Source: Lysobacter sp. BMK333-48F3 (GTDB lineage: Bacteria; Pseudomonadota; Gammaproteobacteria; Xanthomonadales; Xanthomonadaceae). From it: DNA of 64,000 nucleotides. The position numbers were made by a program, and so were the translations under genes. A model generated the notes under the pieces. That model searched no databases. It saw only the letters and a list, made by a program, of their open reading frames with translations, and had not been told where the DNA came from. Positions 27,301 to 36,683 of the stretch are shown here, in pieces. The stretch covers positions 186,001 through 250,000 of the forward strand of contig NZ_JAIHOO010000001.1 of the NCBI RefSeq assembly GCF_019733395.1. The letters run 5' to 3'. The first letter of the stretch is position 1. Every line of letters begins with the position of its first letter.

Positions 27301-27976
27301 AATACACCCACGGCAGCGGATCCTCGCCGGGCAGGACCACGGTTTCGAAATCGCGCCCGGTCCAGCGCGCCAGGCCCTTGAAGGTGCCGATCCACAACTC
27401 GCCGCGCGCGTCGTAAGTCAGCGCGAACACCGTCTCCGACGGCAGGCTGCGGGCGTCGCCGGGGCGCGGCGCGAAGCGCTCGATGCGCTCGCCGCGCATG
27501 CGGTGCAGGCCGCCGCCGTAGGTGCCGAACCAGACTTCGCCGTTGCGGCTGGCGACGGCGAAGGTGTCGTCGCTGCCGATCTGCGGATGCTGTTGGCGGC
27601 GGTAGTGGACGAAGCCGTCGCGCTGCGGTCCCATCATGCTCAGGCCGCGGCCTTCGGCGGCGACCCAGATCCGGTCGCGATCGTCGACGACCACGATCGC
27701 CAGGTCGTTGCCGGGCAGCGAACGCTCGTCGCCGGGGACATGCCGCCACACCTGCACGCCGATGCCGTCGTAGCGGGCCAGGCCGTCGGTGGTCGCCAGC
27801 CACAGGTAGCCGGCGCGGTCGAAGGCCATGCCGTTGACCTTGCTCGACGGCAGCCCGTCGGCGACGCCGATCAGGCGCGCGCGCGGCGCCTCCGGCACCG
27901 CCGCGGCGGCATCGCGCGGCGCCGCGATCGCGGACACGAGCGCGGCCGCGCACAGGCATAGCAAGGATCGCAGCAT
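24395..27976 (-). CDS. Hybrid sensor histidine kinase with propeller (copy 3)
   Basis: The 1,193-residue product begins with a signal peptide (MLRSLLCLCAAALVSAIAAPRDAAAA), then Reg_prop propellers (about 30-685), a Y_Y_Y domain, one membrane helix (about 775-800), HisKA with His 839, HATPase (DTGPGLNAEQKARLFRRFEQADGAR) and receiver with Asp 1125. GGGAGGGAACCG precedes the ATG. It is the first gene of the three in transcription order and presumably carries the main promoter in 27977-28184, where it is divergent from yceI. The region immediately after the His (SELLLDTPLDQKQREYTQSIRRAGEHLLRLVNDALDLARIES) is almost the same in all three copies. Confidence 0.93.
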   Translation of the reverse strand: MLRSLLCLCAAALVSAIAAPRDAAAAVPEAPRARLIGVADGLPSSKVNGMAFDRAGYLWLATTDGLARYDGIGVQVWRHVPGDERSLPGNDLAIVVVDDRDRIWVAAEGRGLSMMGPQRDGFVHYRRQQHPQIGSDDTFAVASRNGEVWFGTYGGGLHRMRGERIERFAPRPGDARSLPSETVFALTYDARGELWIGTFKGLARWTGRDFETVVLPGEDPLPWVYSIVADGERLWVGTRTGLYRREADGRWTVPEFAPMFGQLNAVLSLAPDRGGHYWLGTQRSIWRAAPGQVPVPVALGPTRPARPVQQILGQGDGAFWFPLAGTGVGYLRADWRRIAQYSRERHDLSAELYSALAPSAQGGWWLVGSRGEIERLHRDGRIEAFGDGPHPALAKGVVYAAVEDRRGRLWVATSRNSVVRIEPDGRAREWTADMADAVLDGKPDRMLIAPDGSLWISYLAAGLQRRDPDSGKVLASIRVGPGQGIGSGDIDGLRFAPDGVLWAATGQGLLRYDAARNRMDAVQGIAADRVFGFVFESADSLWLHRLNGLERYRRDGAQWRLQERAGVEVGIPAAESTGLFRDRGGRLWLTTARGLFRWDPQRRHLRRFGVQDGMSNQEFVRRTAALSDQGVLAASLSDGSVVLVDTALPDPPPRRSNLQWHQFAVRRHGRWMPLPLQDGPDTAGAARPAQYRDLPTLSPDDRELRVQLRLLSFDDPQANRYYTRLDGYDTDWVAVGDSGERVFAGLGSGSYLLHARAVDANGNPSAQRTLAFKVLPPWWRTPPALAALGCALMLLGWWGAAAYQRRLQRRLSWQRAEHEREVAKQASLAKTRFLATLGHEVRTPMTGVLGMSELLLDTPLDQKQREYTQSIRRAGEHLLRLVNDALDLARIESGKLELADEAFDLRALVEQAASLMRPLARQRGLEFEIAIAADAPCGLRGDASRVCQVLLNLLGNAIKFTEAGQVRLSVAALQPRGVRFEVADTGPGLNAEQKARLFRRFEQADGARTAARYGGSGLGLAICQELAAAMEGHIAVFSEPGEGARFVFDLPLPAAEPPPAVAPGAPERAAPTPALSVLLAEDDPTVAEVVAGLLRAQGHRVAHVANGLAALAEAATARFDLALLDLDLPGINGLDLARQLRLQNFAGPLIAVTARADAEAEPQAIAAGFDRFLRKPVTGALLAEALAAVAGEA

Positions 27977-28184
27977 TCGGTTCCCTCCCCTGGTGGAACG
28001 TGGCGTCCCAACCTCGGTCCATCGATGTGTCCTCGCCCATTAGGCTGGGCGATAGCGGCGGCAGCGGCAAGGGGGGCGCGGCCGGGCGGCCGCCGGACAG
28101 GACGCCGAAACGGATCGTTGCGCGCGTTTAGCGCCGGCTTCGCGACACTGTGCCTAGAATTCCCCGAACCTTGCCGGAGCTGTC

Positions 28185-28913
28185 ATGTCTCTCATTCGCC
28201 GTTGCGTCGCCGTCGCGCTGATCCTGCCGTCGCTGGCGGCGGTCGCGCCCGCGCGGGCGGCCGGGCCGGAGACCTACGGCCTGGACCCGGTCCACACCCG
28301 GGTGATGTTCGCGGTGTCCCACGCCGGCTTCTCGCAGGCGATCGGCACGGTGTCCGGCAGCCGCGGCCGGTTGAGTTTCGACCGCGCCGACTGGCGCAGC
28401 GCCCGGCTCGAAGTCGAGGTGCCGCTGACCCGGCTCGACCTGGGCGACGCGAAATGGAACCGGGCCGCGCTGGCCGCCAAGCTGCTCGACGGCAAGCGCC
28501 ATCCGCTGGCGCGGTTCGTCTCCGAACGGGTCGAGCCCGACCCGGCCGACCCCGACCGCGCCCAGGTCTGCGGCCGGCTCAGCCTGCACGGCGCGAACCG
28601 GCCGCTGTGCCTGGACGTGCGCCTCAACGCGCTCAAGCGCCACCCGCTGCCGCCGTTCCGCCGCACCGCCGGCTTCTCCGCCAGCGCGCGCCTGAGCCGC
28701 GCCGACTACGGCATCGACGCCTGGAAGTCGGCGATCGGCGACGAAGTCGAGCTGCGCATCGAGGCCGAAGCGGTGCGCGGCGCCTACCTCGAACCATCCG
28801 CGGCCGAGGCGGTCGAAACCCCGGCGTTCGATCCGCCCGCCGACGAGCCGGCCGACCCCGTCCCCGCTTCCCAACCCAGCGCCGCCACGACCGAACCGGA
28901 GCCACGCCGATGA
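28185..28913 (+). CDS. YceI-family periplasmic protein (first copy)
   Basis: The 242-residue product has a signal peptide (cleavage after PARAAG) and a YceI lipocalin-like barrel (YGLDPVHTRVMFAVSHAGFSQAIGTVSGSRGRLSFDRADW, later HPLARFVSERV and NRPLCLDVRLNALKRHP). YceI proteins bind isoprenoid-type lipids in the periplasm; the exact ligand here is unknown. After the domain there is a long acidic, proline-rich tail (about residues 195-242) not usual in the family. GGAG lies nine bases before the ATG, with a -10-like TAGAAT at 28155-28160. The stop overlaps the next ATG. Confidence 0.9.
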   Translation: MSLIRRCVAVALILPSLAAVAPARAAGPETYGLDPVHTRVMFAVSHAGFSQAIGTVSGSRGRLSFDRADWRSARLEVEVPLTRLDLGDAKWNRAALAAKLLDGKRHPLARFVSERVEPDPADPDRAQVCGRLSLHGANRPLCLDVRLNALKRHPLPPFRRTAGFSASARLSRADYGIDAWKSAIGDEVELRIEAEAVRGAYLEPSAAEAVETPAFDPPADEPADPVPASQPSAATTEPEPRR

Positions 28914-29509
28914 CCCTGAAGAACACCGCCGACCGCTGGGGCCCGATCAGCCAGTTGCTGCACTGGGCGGTCGTGCTGCTGATCGCGGCGATCGCGATCA
29001 TCGGCCTGACCATGGTCGACATGAACAACGGCCCGTCCAAGATCAAGATCTACGCCCTGCACAAATCGCTCGGCCTGACCCTGCTGGGCCTGGTCGCGCT
29101 GCGCCTGCTGTGGCGCCTGTACGCCGGCACGCCAAGCCCGGTCGCGGGCACGCCGCACTGGCAGGAGCGGATCGCCTCGCTGACCCATTGGGCGCTGTAC
29201 GCGCTGATGTTCGCCCTGCCGATCTCGGGCTGGGTGTTCAACTCGTCCTCGGGTTATCCGCTGCAGTACTTCGGCCTGTTCAACCTGCCCAAGATCGCCC
29301 AACGCAGCGAAGAACTGTCCCAGCTCAGCCGCAATCTGCACGAGTACGGCTTCTGGCTGTTGCTGGCGCTGGTGCTGGCGCACGCCGGCGCGGCCTTCTA
29401 CCACCATCTGTTCCAGAACGACGCCACCCTGGTCCGCATGCTGCCGGGCCGCCGCCGCGTCGCCGCCCCCGCTTCCCATTCCCTTCCGGAGACCCCCGAT
29501 GCGCCTTAA
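28910..29509 (+). CDS. Cytochrome b561
   Basis: The 199-residue product is a four-helix membrane cytochrome b561 of the bacterial CybB/YceJ type. Helices lie at about 12-32, 45-65, 85-107 and 145-167. Candidate haem ligands are His in QLLHWAVVLL, ALHKSLGLTLLGL, LTHWALYALM and LAHAGAAFYHHLF. The protein would shuttle electrons from quinol at the inner membrane. It is coupled to the first yceI by ATGA and overlaps the second yceI by eleven bases, so the three genes form one tight unit resembling E. coli yceJ-yceI. Confidence 0.92.
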   Translation: MTLKNTADRWGPISQLLHWAVVLLIAAIAIIGLTMVDMNNGPSKIKIYALHKSLGLTLLGLVALRLLWRLYAGTPSPVAGTPHWQERIASLTHWALYALMFALPISGWVFNSSSGYPLQYFGLFNLPKIAQRSEELSQLSRNLHEYGFWLLLALVLAHAGAAFYHHLFQNDATLVRMLPGRRRVAAPASHSLPETPDAP

Positions 29510-30053
29510 GTCCCTGGCCCTGGCCAGCCTGCTGTCCGCCGCCGCCGCGCCCGCCCTCGCCGCCGATTACGTCTCGCAGCCGGGCTCGACCCTGATCTTC
29601 GCCACCCAGTACCAGGGCGAGACCTTCGCCGGCAGCTTCCCCGGCTTCACCGCGCGGCTGAGCTTCGACCCGGCCCAACTGGCCGCGTCCAAGCTCGACG
29701 TGGTGATCCCGCTGGCCGGCGCCAACTCCAAGAACGCCGAGCGCGACGACACCCTCAAGGGCGCGGACTTCTTCAACATCGCCAAGTTCCCGCAGGCGCG
29801 CTTCACTGCGACCAAATTCCGCAGCCTGGGCGGCAACAACTACGCCGCCGACGGCAGCCTGAGCCTGCGCGGCGCGACCAAGCCGGTGACCCTGACCTTC
29901 ACCTGGACCGCCGGCGCCAAACCGGTACTGGCCGGCAAGGCCACGGTCAAGCGCCTGGACTACAACGTCGGCGGCGGCGACTGGGCCGACACCTCGATCA
30001 TCCCCAACGAAGTCGCGGTCAGCACCAAGGTGACGTTCGCGCCGGCGAAGTAA
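29499..30053 (+). CDS. YceI-family periplasmic protein (second copy)
   Basis: The 184-residue product is a standard-length YceI protein: signal peptide ending PALAAD, then the barrel with FATQYQGETFAGSFPGFTARLSFDPAQL, DTLKGADFFNIAKFPQARFTATKFRSLG and the C-terminal LDYNVGGGDWADTSIIPNEVAVSTKV signature. This copy is much closer to canonical E. coli YceI than the first gene, so the operon pairs a canonical and a divergent YceI around the cytochrome. Confidence 0.95.
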   Translation: MRLKSLALASLLSAAAAPALAADYVSQPGSTLIFATQYQGETFAGSFPGFTARLSFDPAQLAASKLDVVIPLAGANSKNAERDDTLKGADFFNIAKFPQARFTATKFRSLGGNNYAADGSLSLRGATKPVTLTFTWTAGAKPVLAGKATVKRLDYNVGGGDWADTSIIPNEVAVSTKVTFAPAK

Positions 30054-30076
30054 ACCCAGTTGGCACGCCACCGGCA

Positions 30077-30502
<426 letters not shown>

Positions 30503-30531
30503 CCCCCCGCCCCGAAGCTGCGGGAGCGGAC

Positions 30532-30780
30532 CTAGGCGCCCGCCAACCAGGCCGACAACGTCGCCGCATCGAACGGCCAGTCCAACTCGCGCCCGCGCCC
30601 CGGGTCGCGCAACACCGGCACCCGCACTCCATAGCGCGACTCCAGCGCCTCGTCCTCGTCGATGAAGACGCTGTCGAACTCCGGCGCCCGCGCCTGCGCC
30701 AGCACCTCCAGCGCCAGATCGCACAGGTGGCAGTCGTCGCGCTGGAACAGGATCAGCGCAGCAGGGGCGGTCTCGGGCAT
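30532..30780 (-). CDS. Glutaredoxin-like (DUF836) small thiol protein
   Basis: The 82-residue product has the fold pattern of glutaredoxin-family DUF836 proteins: a beta-strand, the redox motif C-H-L-C in [19 protein letters not shown], and the conserved cis-Pro region [12 protein letters not shown]. It is likely a cytoplasmic disulphide protein; the partner is unknown. The frame stays open far upstream to 31365, antisense to sdaA, but ATG 30780 is the natural start. It is divergent from sdaA with 169 bases between. Confidence 0.85.
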   Translation of the reverse strand: MPETAPAALILFQRDDCHLCDLALEVLAQARAPEFDSVFIDEDEALESRYGVRVPVLRDPGRGRELDWPFDAATLSAWLAGA

Positions 30781-30949
30781 CGTCAATTCGCTGTGGTATG
30801 GCGGAAAACGCGGTCGTCGCAGGGCACGCGCGCAACGGCGCCCGCGTAGAATAAGCGTCCTTCCCGCCCTTGCGCGGCCCGGGCGCGCTGGCGTCCGCCC
30901 GCCCAGGACGCCAGCCCCGTCCGACACCCTACGTTGGAGCAGCCAACCC

Positions 30950-32353
<1,404 letters not shown>

Positions 32354-32413
32354 GCCGCCGATGACGCCGCGGCGCCATGCCAGGATGCGGCCCGACGCCG
32401 TCCGGGCCCGCGG

Positions 32414-33133
32414 GTGAATCCGTTGCGCTGCCTGGTCCTGCCCGGCATGGACGGCAGCGGCGCCTGGCTGGACGAATTCGCCGCGGCGATGGCGCCGCGG
32501 CTGCCGGTGGAGATCCTGGCCTACCCGCCGCAGCGCGCGCTCGGCTACGACGAACTGGTCGACTTCGTGCGACCGCACTTGCCGCAGGCTGAGCCCTATC
32601 TGCTGCTCGGCGAGTCCTTTTCCGGCCCGATCGCGATCCGTCTCGCCGCGCAACGCCCGCCCGGGCTCGCCGGACTGGTGCTGTGCGCCAGCTTCGCCAG
32701 CGCGCCGAGCTTGCCCGGGTCGCCGTTGTCGACGCGAACCCTGGCTCGCCTCGCCACCGCCTTGCCGCTGCAGTACCTGCCGGCCGCGCTCGCGGCGCCG
32801 CTGCTGCTCGGCCGCTGGCGCACGCCGGAGCGGATCGAGCGCCTGCAGGGCTTGCTGCACTCGGTCGCCCCGGCGGTGCTGCACCATCGCCTGCGCGAGG
32901 CCAGCCGCGTCGATGCCGAAGCGGCTCTCGCCGCGATCGCTGGCCCGCTGCTGTACCTGCGCGCCGAGCGCGACCGGCTGGTGTCCGCCGACAGCCTGGC
33001 CCGGATTCGCACCCGCGTCCCTTCCCTGAGCGAGGTCGCGCTCGACGCTCCGCATTTCCTGTTGCAGGTGCGGGCGGCCGCCGCCGCGCAGGCGATCTGC
33101 GCCTGGGCCGCGGCGCTGCCGACGCGAGCCTGA
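32414..33133 (+). CDS. Alpha/beta-fold hydrolase
   Basis: The 239-residue product is a compact alpha/beta hydrolase starting at GTG 32414. The nucleophile Ser sits in LLLGESFSGPIAIRLA, the acid Asp probably in LYLRAERDRLVSAD, and the His in LDAPHFLLQ near the C-terminus; LVLPGMDGSG forms the oxyanion region. It has no signal peptide. The substrate cannot be told from sequence; BioH-like or thioesterase-like activity is possible. It follows sdaA in the same direction after 60 bases. Confidence 0.85.
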   Translation: MNPLRCLVLPGMDGSGAWLDEFAAAMAPRLPVEILAYPPQRALGYDELVDFVRPHLPQAEPYLLLGESFSGPIAIRLAAQRPPGLAGLVLCASFASAPSLPGSPLSTRTLARLATALPLQYLPAALAAPLLLGRWRTPERIERLQGLLHSVAPAVLHHRLREASRVDAEAALAAIAGPLLYLRAERDRLVSADSLARIRTRVPSLSEVALDAPHFLLQVRAAAAAQAICAWAAALPTRA

Positions 33134-33246
33134 TCCGGCCGGGCGACCCGGCCGCTGCGTCCCCGAACCGCCTCGCTCTCGCAACTTCACCGCATTTTGC
33201 TCCGCAGCATGTGCCTACTATCGGCACAGCCAGCCGGAGCCCGCCC

Positions 33247-36099
33247 ATGCCCGCTCGCCTGAGTCGTCGCGACTTCCTCAAGTCCAGCCTGGTCGCCGGC
33301 ATCGCCGTGTACGTCGCCGCCCCCGGCAGCGACGCCCTCGCCGCCCTGTTCGAACGCGAACGCATCCGTCCGCCGCCGTGGGACCCCGCGCGCGGCCGCT
33401 TGCGCTACCGCACCGACGCCACCGCCAAGGTCACCGGCGAGAAGCTTTTCAGCTACGACATGCGCGGCCGCGACCTGCCCGGCTGGCCGAGCCAGCAGGC
33501 GCACGCGATGCTGCTGCGCGCGACCCGCGCCGATCGCGTCTACGCGGGTTTCGACCTGTCCGCGCTCGGCGCCGGCCTGCAGCCCGACCGGATCGCGACC
33601 GCCGCCGACCTGGCCCGCGACGGCGTCGCCCTGCCGCCGTTCTACGGCGAAGACATGCTGCTGCCGCAGGGCAAGACCCCGGCCTACCTGGGCCAGGCCG
33701 TGGCCCTGCTGGTCTGGCACGACTTCGCCCGCTTCCGCGCGGCCAAGAGCCGGCTCAAGTTCCGCGACGAGGTCATCCGCTGGGGCGCGCAGACCGGGCC
33801 GCTGGAACGCGAACCCTGGGCCAGCTTCCGCTACGTGCGCGTCGGCGGCGCCACGCCCTTCGACGACGACGCCTATTCCAGCCTCAAGGACACGCCGCTG
33901 TTCCCGGCCGGCTACCGCAAGCAAGTGCCGCAGTGGCCGGCGGCCGACGCGGCCGGCAAGCTCGACGCCCAGGGCATGGCCCATGCCGAGGCGATCGAGG
34001 CCGAACTGGGCGCGGCCGGCGCCGGCAAGCAGGTGTTCGAGCGCGAGTACTTCTCGCAGTCGATCGACACCGCGGCGATGGAACTGGACAACGGCAACGG
34101 CTGGTTCGACACCGCCACCGGCACCCTGCACGCGGTGTCGGCGACCCAGTCGCCGAACGAAGTCGCCGAGGACGGCGCGCGCATGCTCGCCGCCAGCCGG
34201 TTCGGAGTGAAGGCGCTGGTGCTGCACCCCTGCTACACCGTCGGCTACGGCTCCAAGGACCACAACCCGTTTCCGTTCTATGCGCTGATGGCGGCGCTGT
34301 ACGGCGACGGCCGGCCGGTGCGGCTGGCCAACGACCGTTACGAGCAGTTCCAGTCCAGCCTCAAGCGGCACAGCTTCCGCATCCATTACCGGCTCAAGCT
34401 CGATCGGGCCACGGGGCGTTTCGAAGTCTTCCAGGGCCGCATGCAGGGCGACGGCGGCGGCCGGCGCAACTTCTCGCCTTCGGTATGCCTGGTCGCGGCG
34501 ACCGCGGCGCAATCGATCTATTACTTCCCGCGCAGCGACCTGGCCAGCACGGTGATCGCTTCGCGCGCGCTCGACGCCGGCTCGGCGCGCGGCTACGGCA
34601 CTTTGCAGAGCATGGGCGCGACCGAGATGCTGGTCGACGAGATCGCCAGCGAACTGGGCCTGGATCCGATCGAACTGCGCCTGCGCAACGTGTTCGACAC
34701 CGGCATGAAGAACACCCAGGGCGCGATTCCCGGCGGCGTGCAGCGCGCCGGCGAGGTGCTGCGCAAGGCGCGCATGCACCCGCTGTGGACCCAGCGCGCC
34801 GCGCGCAAGCGCGAGTACGAAGCGGCCCATCCCGGCCATCGCTACGGGGTCGGGTTCGGCTGCGTGCAGAAGGACTACGGCACCGGCGCCGAAGCCGCGT
34901 TCGCCGAAGTCGCGCTGGGCCGCGACGGCCGCATCGCGCTGCGCCATATCGGCATCGAGATGGGCACCGGCATGGCCACCAGCCAGGCCGCGCTGTGCGC
35001 GCCGTGGCTGGGCCGCCCCGCCGACGAGGTCCGCACCGGCGAGACCGCCTGGCCGGAACTGCCGATGGTCGCCACCGACGACCCCTGGCTGATGTCGCAG
35101 GCGACCCAGGACGCGCACGTCGGCGATCCGCGCTGGACGCCGAACTACGCCAGCCCCAGCAGCGCCAGCAATTCGGCGTATTTCTTCGGCCACGCCACCC
35201 GCGAGGCGGCGCGGCAGGTGTTCGTGCAAGGCCTGTGGCCGGCGGCGCTGGCGCTATGGAGCCGCGGCTACGGCGGCGGCCAGCTCGCGCCGCTGGCGGT
35301 GCGGCGCGAGGACGCGCGCTGGGTCGAAGGCCGCCTGACCGCGGGCAGCCTGCAGCCGCTGGCCCTGCCCGAACTCGCCGCCGCGGCCTACGAGCTGGGC
35401 CTGGCCACCGGCGCGGTGGTGCACACCTTCAACCGCTGGCAATGGGCGCAAGCCGAGTTTCCCCTGCCCCGCGACGAAGCGCGGCTGCCGCTGGACGGCC
35501 TGGCGCTGCGCTGGGGCGACGGCGACGGTGCCGGCCTCGGCACGCCGACCGCGAACGGCTATCGGATGCTGGAACGGCGCCGGGTGGACTACCCGCCGGC
35601 CCAGCGCAACAACGCCGGCGTGGTCTATTACAGCGTGGTCGGCACCCTGGCCGAAGTCGCGGTCGATACCGCGACCGGCCGGATCGAATTGCTGAACCAC
35701 CACTCGATCATGGAATGCGGCACGCCGATCGTGCCCGAACTGGTGTCCGGCCAGTTGCAGGGCGGCCTGGCGATGGGCATCGGCCATGCCCTGCACGAGT
35801 ACCTGCCGCTGTACGAGGACGGCCCCGGCAACGGCACCTGGAATTTCAACCGCTACACCCTGCCGCGGGCGCGCGACGTCGCAGTGTGGAAACAGACCGG
35901 CGAAGTGCTGCCGCCGCTGTCGGACAGCGACCCGCCCAAGGGCATCGCCGAGGTGACGATGATCGCGGTGGTGCCGGCGATCGCCAACGCCTTCGCCCAC
36001 GCCACCGGCCGCCGCGTGCGCGAGCTGCCGATCACTCCGGACAAGGTCCTGGCCGCGCTGGCGCAGGACGACGCCCACGCCGAGGAGGCCCGCGCATGA
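33247..36099 (+). CDS. Tat-exported molybdopterin-binding subunit of a xanthine-dehydrogenase-family hydroxylase
   Basis: The 950-residue product starts with a Tat signal (LSRRDFLKSSLVAGIAVYVAA), so the folded molybdoenzyme is sent to the periplasm. The rest matches the large subunit of aldehyde oxidase, isoquinoline 1-oxidoreductase and related Mo hydroxylases, with the a/b hammerhead near residues 55-190, the cofactor region GDGGGRRNFSPS and GSARGYGTLQSMGATEMLVDEIA, and a candidate active-site Glu 902 in PPKGIAEVTM. It would hydroxylate an aldehyde or N-heterocycle with water as oxygen source. It overlaps the iron-sulphur subunit gene by ATGA. No FAD subunit is present; electrons go to the cytochrome encoded downstream. 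Confidence 0.92.
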   Translation: MPARLSRRDFLKSSLVAGIAVYVAAPGSDALAALFERERIRPPPWDPARGRLRYRTDATAKVTGEKLFSYDMRGRDLPGWPSQQAHAMLLRATRADRVYAGFDLSALGAGLQPDRIATAADLARDGVALPPFYGEDMLLPQGKTPAYLGQAVALLVWHDFARFRAAKSRLKFRDEVIRWGAQTGPLEREPWASFRYVRVGGATPFDDDAYSSLKDTPLFPAGYRKQVPQWPAADAAGKLDAQGMAHAEAIEAELGAAGAGKQVFEREYFSQSIDTAAMELDNGNGWFDTATGTLHAVSATQSPNEVAEDGARMLAASRFGVKALVLHPCYTVGYGSKDHNPFPFYALMAALYGDGRPVRLANDRYEQFQSSLKRHSFRIHYRLKLDRATGRFEVFQGRMQGDGGGRRNFSPSVCLVAATAAQSIYYFPRSDLASTVIASRALDAGSARGYGTLQSMGATEMLVDEIASELGLDPIELRLRNVFDTGMKNTQGAIPGGVQRAGEVLRKARMHPLWTQRAARKREYEAAHPGHRYGVGFGCVQKDYGTGAEAAFAEVALGRDGRIALRHIGIEMGTGMATSQAALCAPWLGRPADEVRTGETAWPELPMVATDDPWLMSQATQDAHVGDPRWTPNYASPSSASNSAYFFGHATREAARQVFVQGLWPAALALWSRGYGGGQLAPLAVRREDARWVEGRLTAGSLQPLALPELAAAAYELGLATGAVVHTFNRWQWAQAEFPLPRDEARLPLDGLALRWGDGDGAGLGTPTANGYRMLERRRVDYPPAQRNNAGVVYYSVVGTLAEVAVDTATGRIELLNHHSIMECGTPIVPELVSGQLQGGLAMGIGHALHEYLPLYEDGPGNGTWNFNRYTLPRARDVAVWKQTGEVLPPLSDSDPPKGIAEVTMIAVVPAIANAFAHATGRRVRELPITPDKVLAALAQDDAHAEEARA

Positions 36100-36683
36100 G
36101 CGCCGACGCCGATCGCAGCGGCCTGCGCACCCGCCCGCTGCGCCTGACCGTCAACGGCCGCGCCTACGGCCCGGTCGAGGTGCCCGAGGACATGATGCTG
36201 GTCGATGTGCTGCACGAGTACCTCGGCCTGACCGGCACCCGCTTCGGCTGCGGCCAGGGCGTGTGCCGCGCCTGCACCGTGATCGTCGACGACGAGCGCG
36301 GCCCGCGCGAGCTGCGCAGCTGCATCACCGGCGCGCACTACTTCCAGGGCAAGCGCATCCGCACCGTCGAAGGCCATGCGCGCCGCGACGAGAGCGGCCG
36401 CATCGTCGAACTCTCGCCGGTGCAGCAGGCCTTTCTCGACCACTTCAGTTTCCAGTGCGGCTATTGCACGCCGGGCTTCGTCAACGCCGCCACCGTGCTG
36501 CTGGAACGGCTGCGCAAGCAACCGGTGGCGCGCGCCGACCTGGAGCGAACCATCACCGAAGCCCTGGATCCGCACCTGTGCCGCTGCACCGGCTACGTGC
36601 GCTATTACCAGGCGGTGCGGCAACTGGCCCTGGACACGCCGGGCCTGGTCCGCGACGGCGACGCACGGGAGCAAGACCGATGA
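36096..36683 (+). CDS. 2Fe-2S subunit of the molybdenum hydroxylase
   Basis: The 195-residue product carries both expected clusters: the plant-ferredoxin type CGQGVCRACTV with a later Cys in LRSCITG, and the helical-domain type with CGYCTPGFVNA and CRCTGYVRYYQAV. It relays electrons from the molybdenum site to the cytochrome. It has no export signal and probably travels with the Tat-bearing Mo subunit as a complex. Both ends overlap neighbouring genes by ATGA. Compared with minimal IorA-type subunits it is longer at both ends. Confidence 0.94.
   Translation: MSADADRSGLRTRPLRLTVNGRAYGPVEVPEDMMLVDVLHEYLGLTGTRFGCGQGVCRACTVIVDDERGPRELRSCITGAHYFQGKRIRTVEGHARRDESGRIVELSPVQQAFLDHFSFQCGYCTPGFVNAATVLLERLRKQPVARADLERTITEALDPHLCRCTGYVRYYQAVRQLALDTPGLVRDGDAREQDR

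Noticed and set aside
24374..27961. A 1,195-codon plus-strand frame
   Set aside because: It is the mirror of the third kinase gene with the same low-complexity composition and no start signal.
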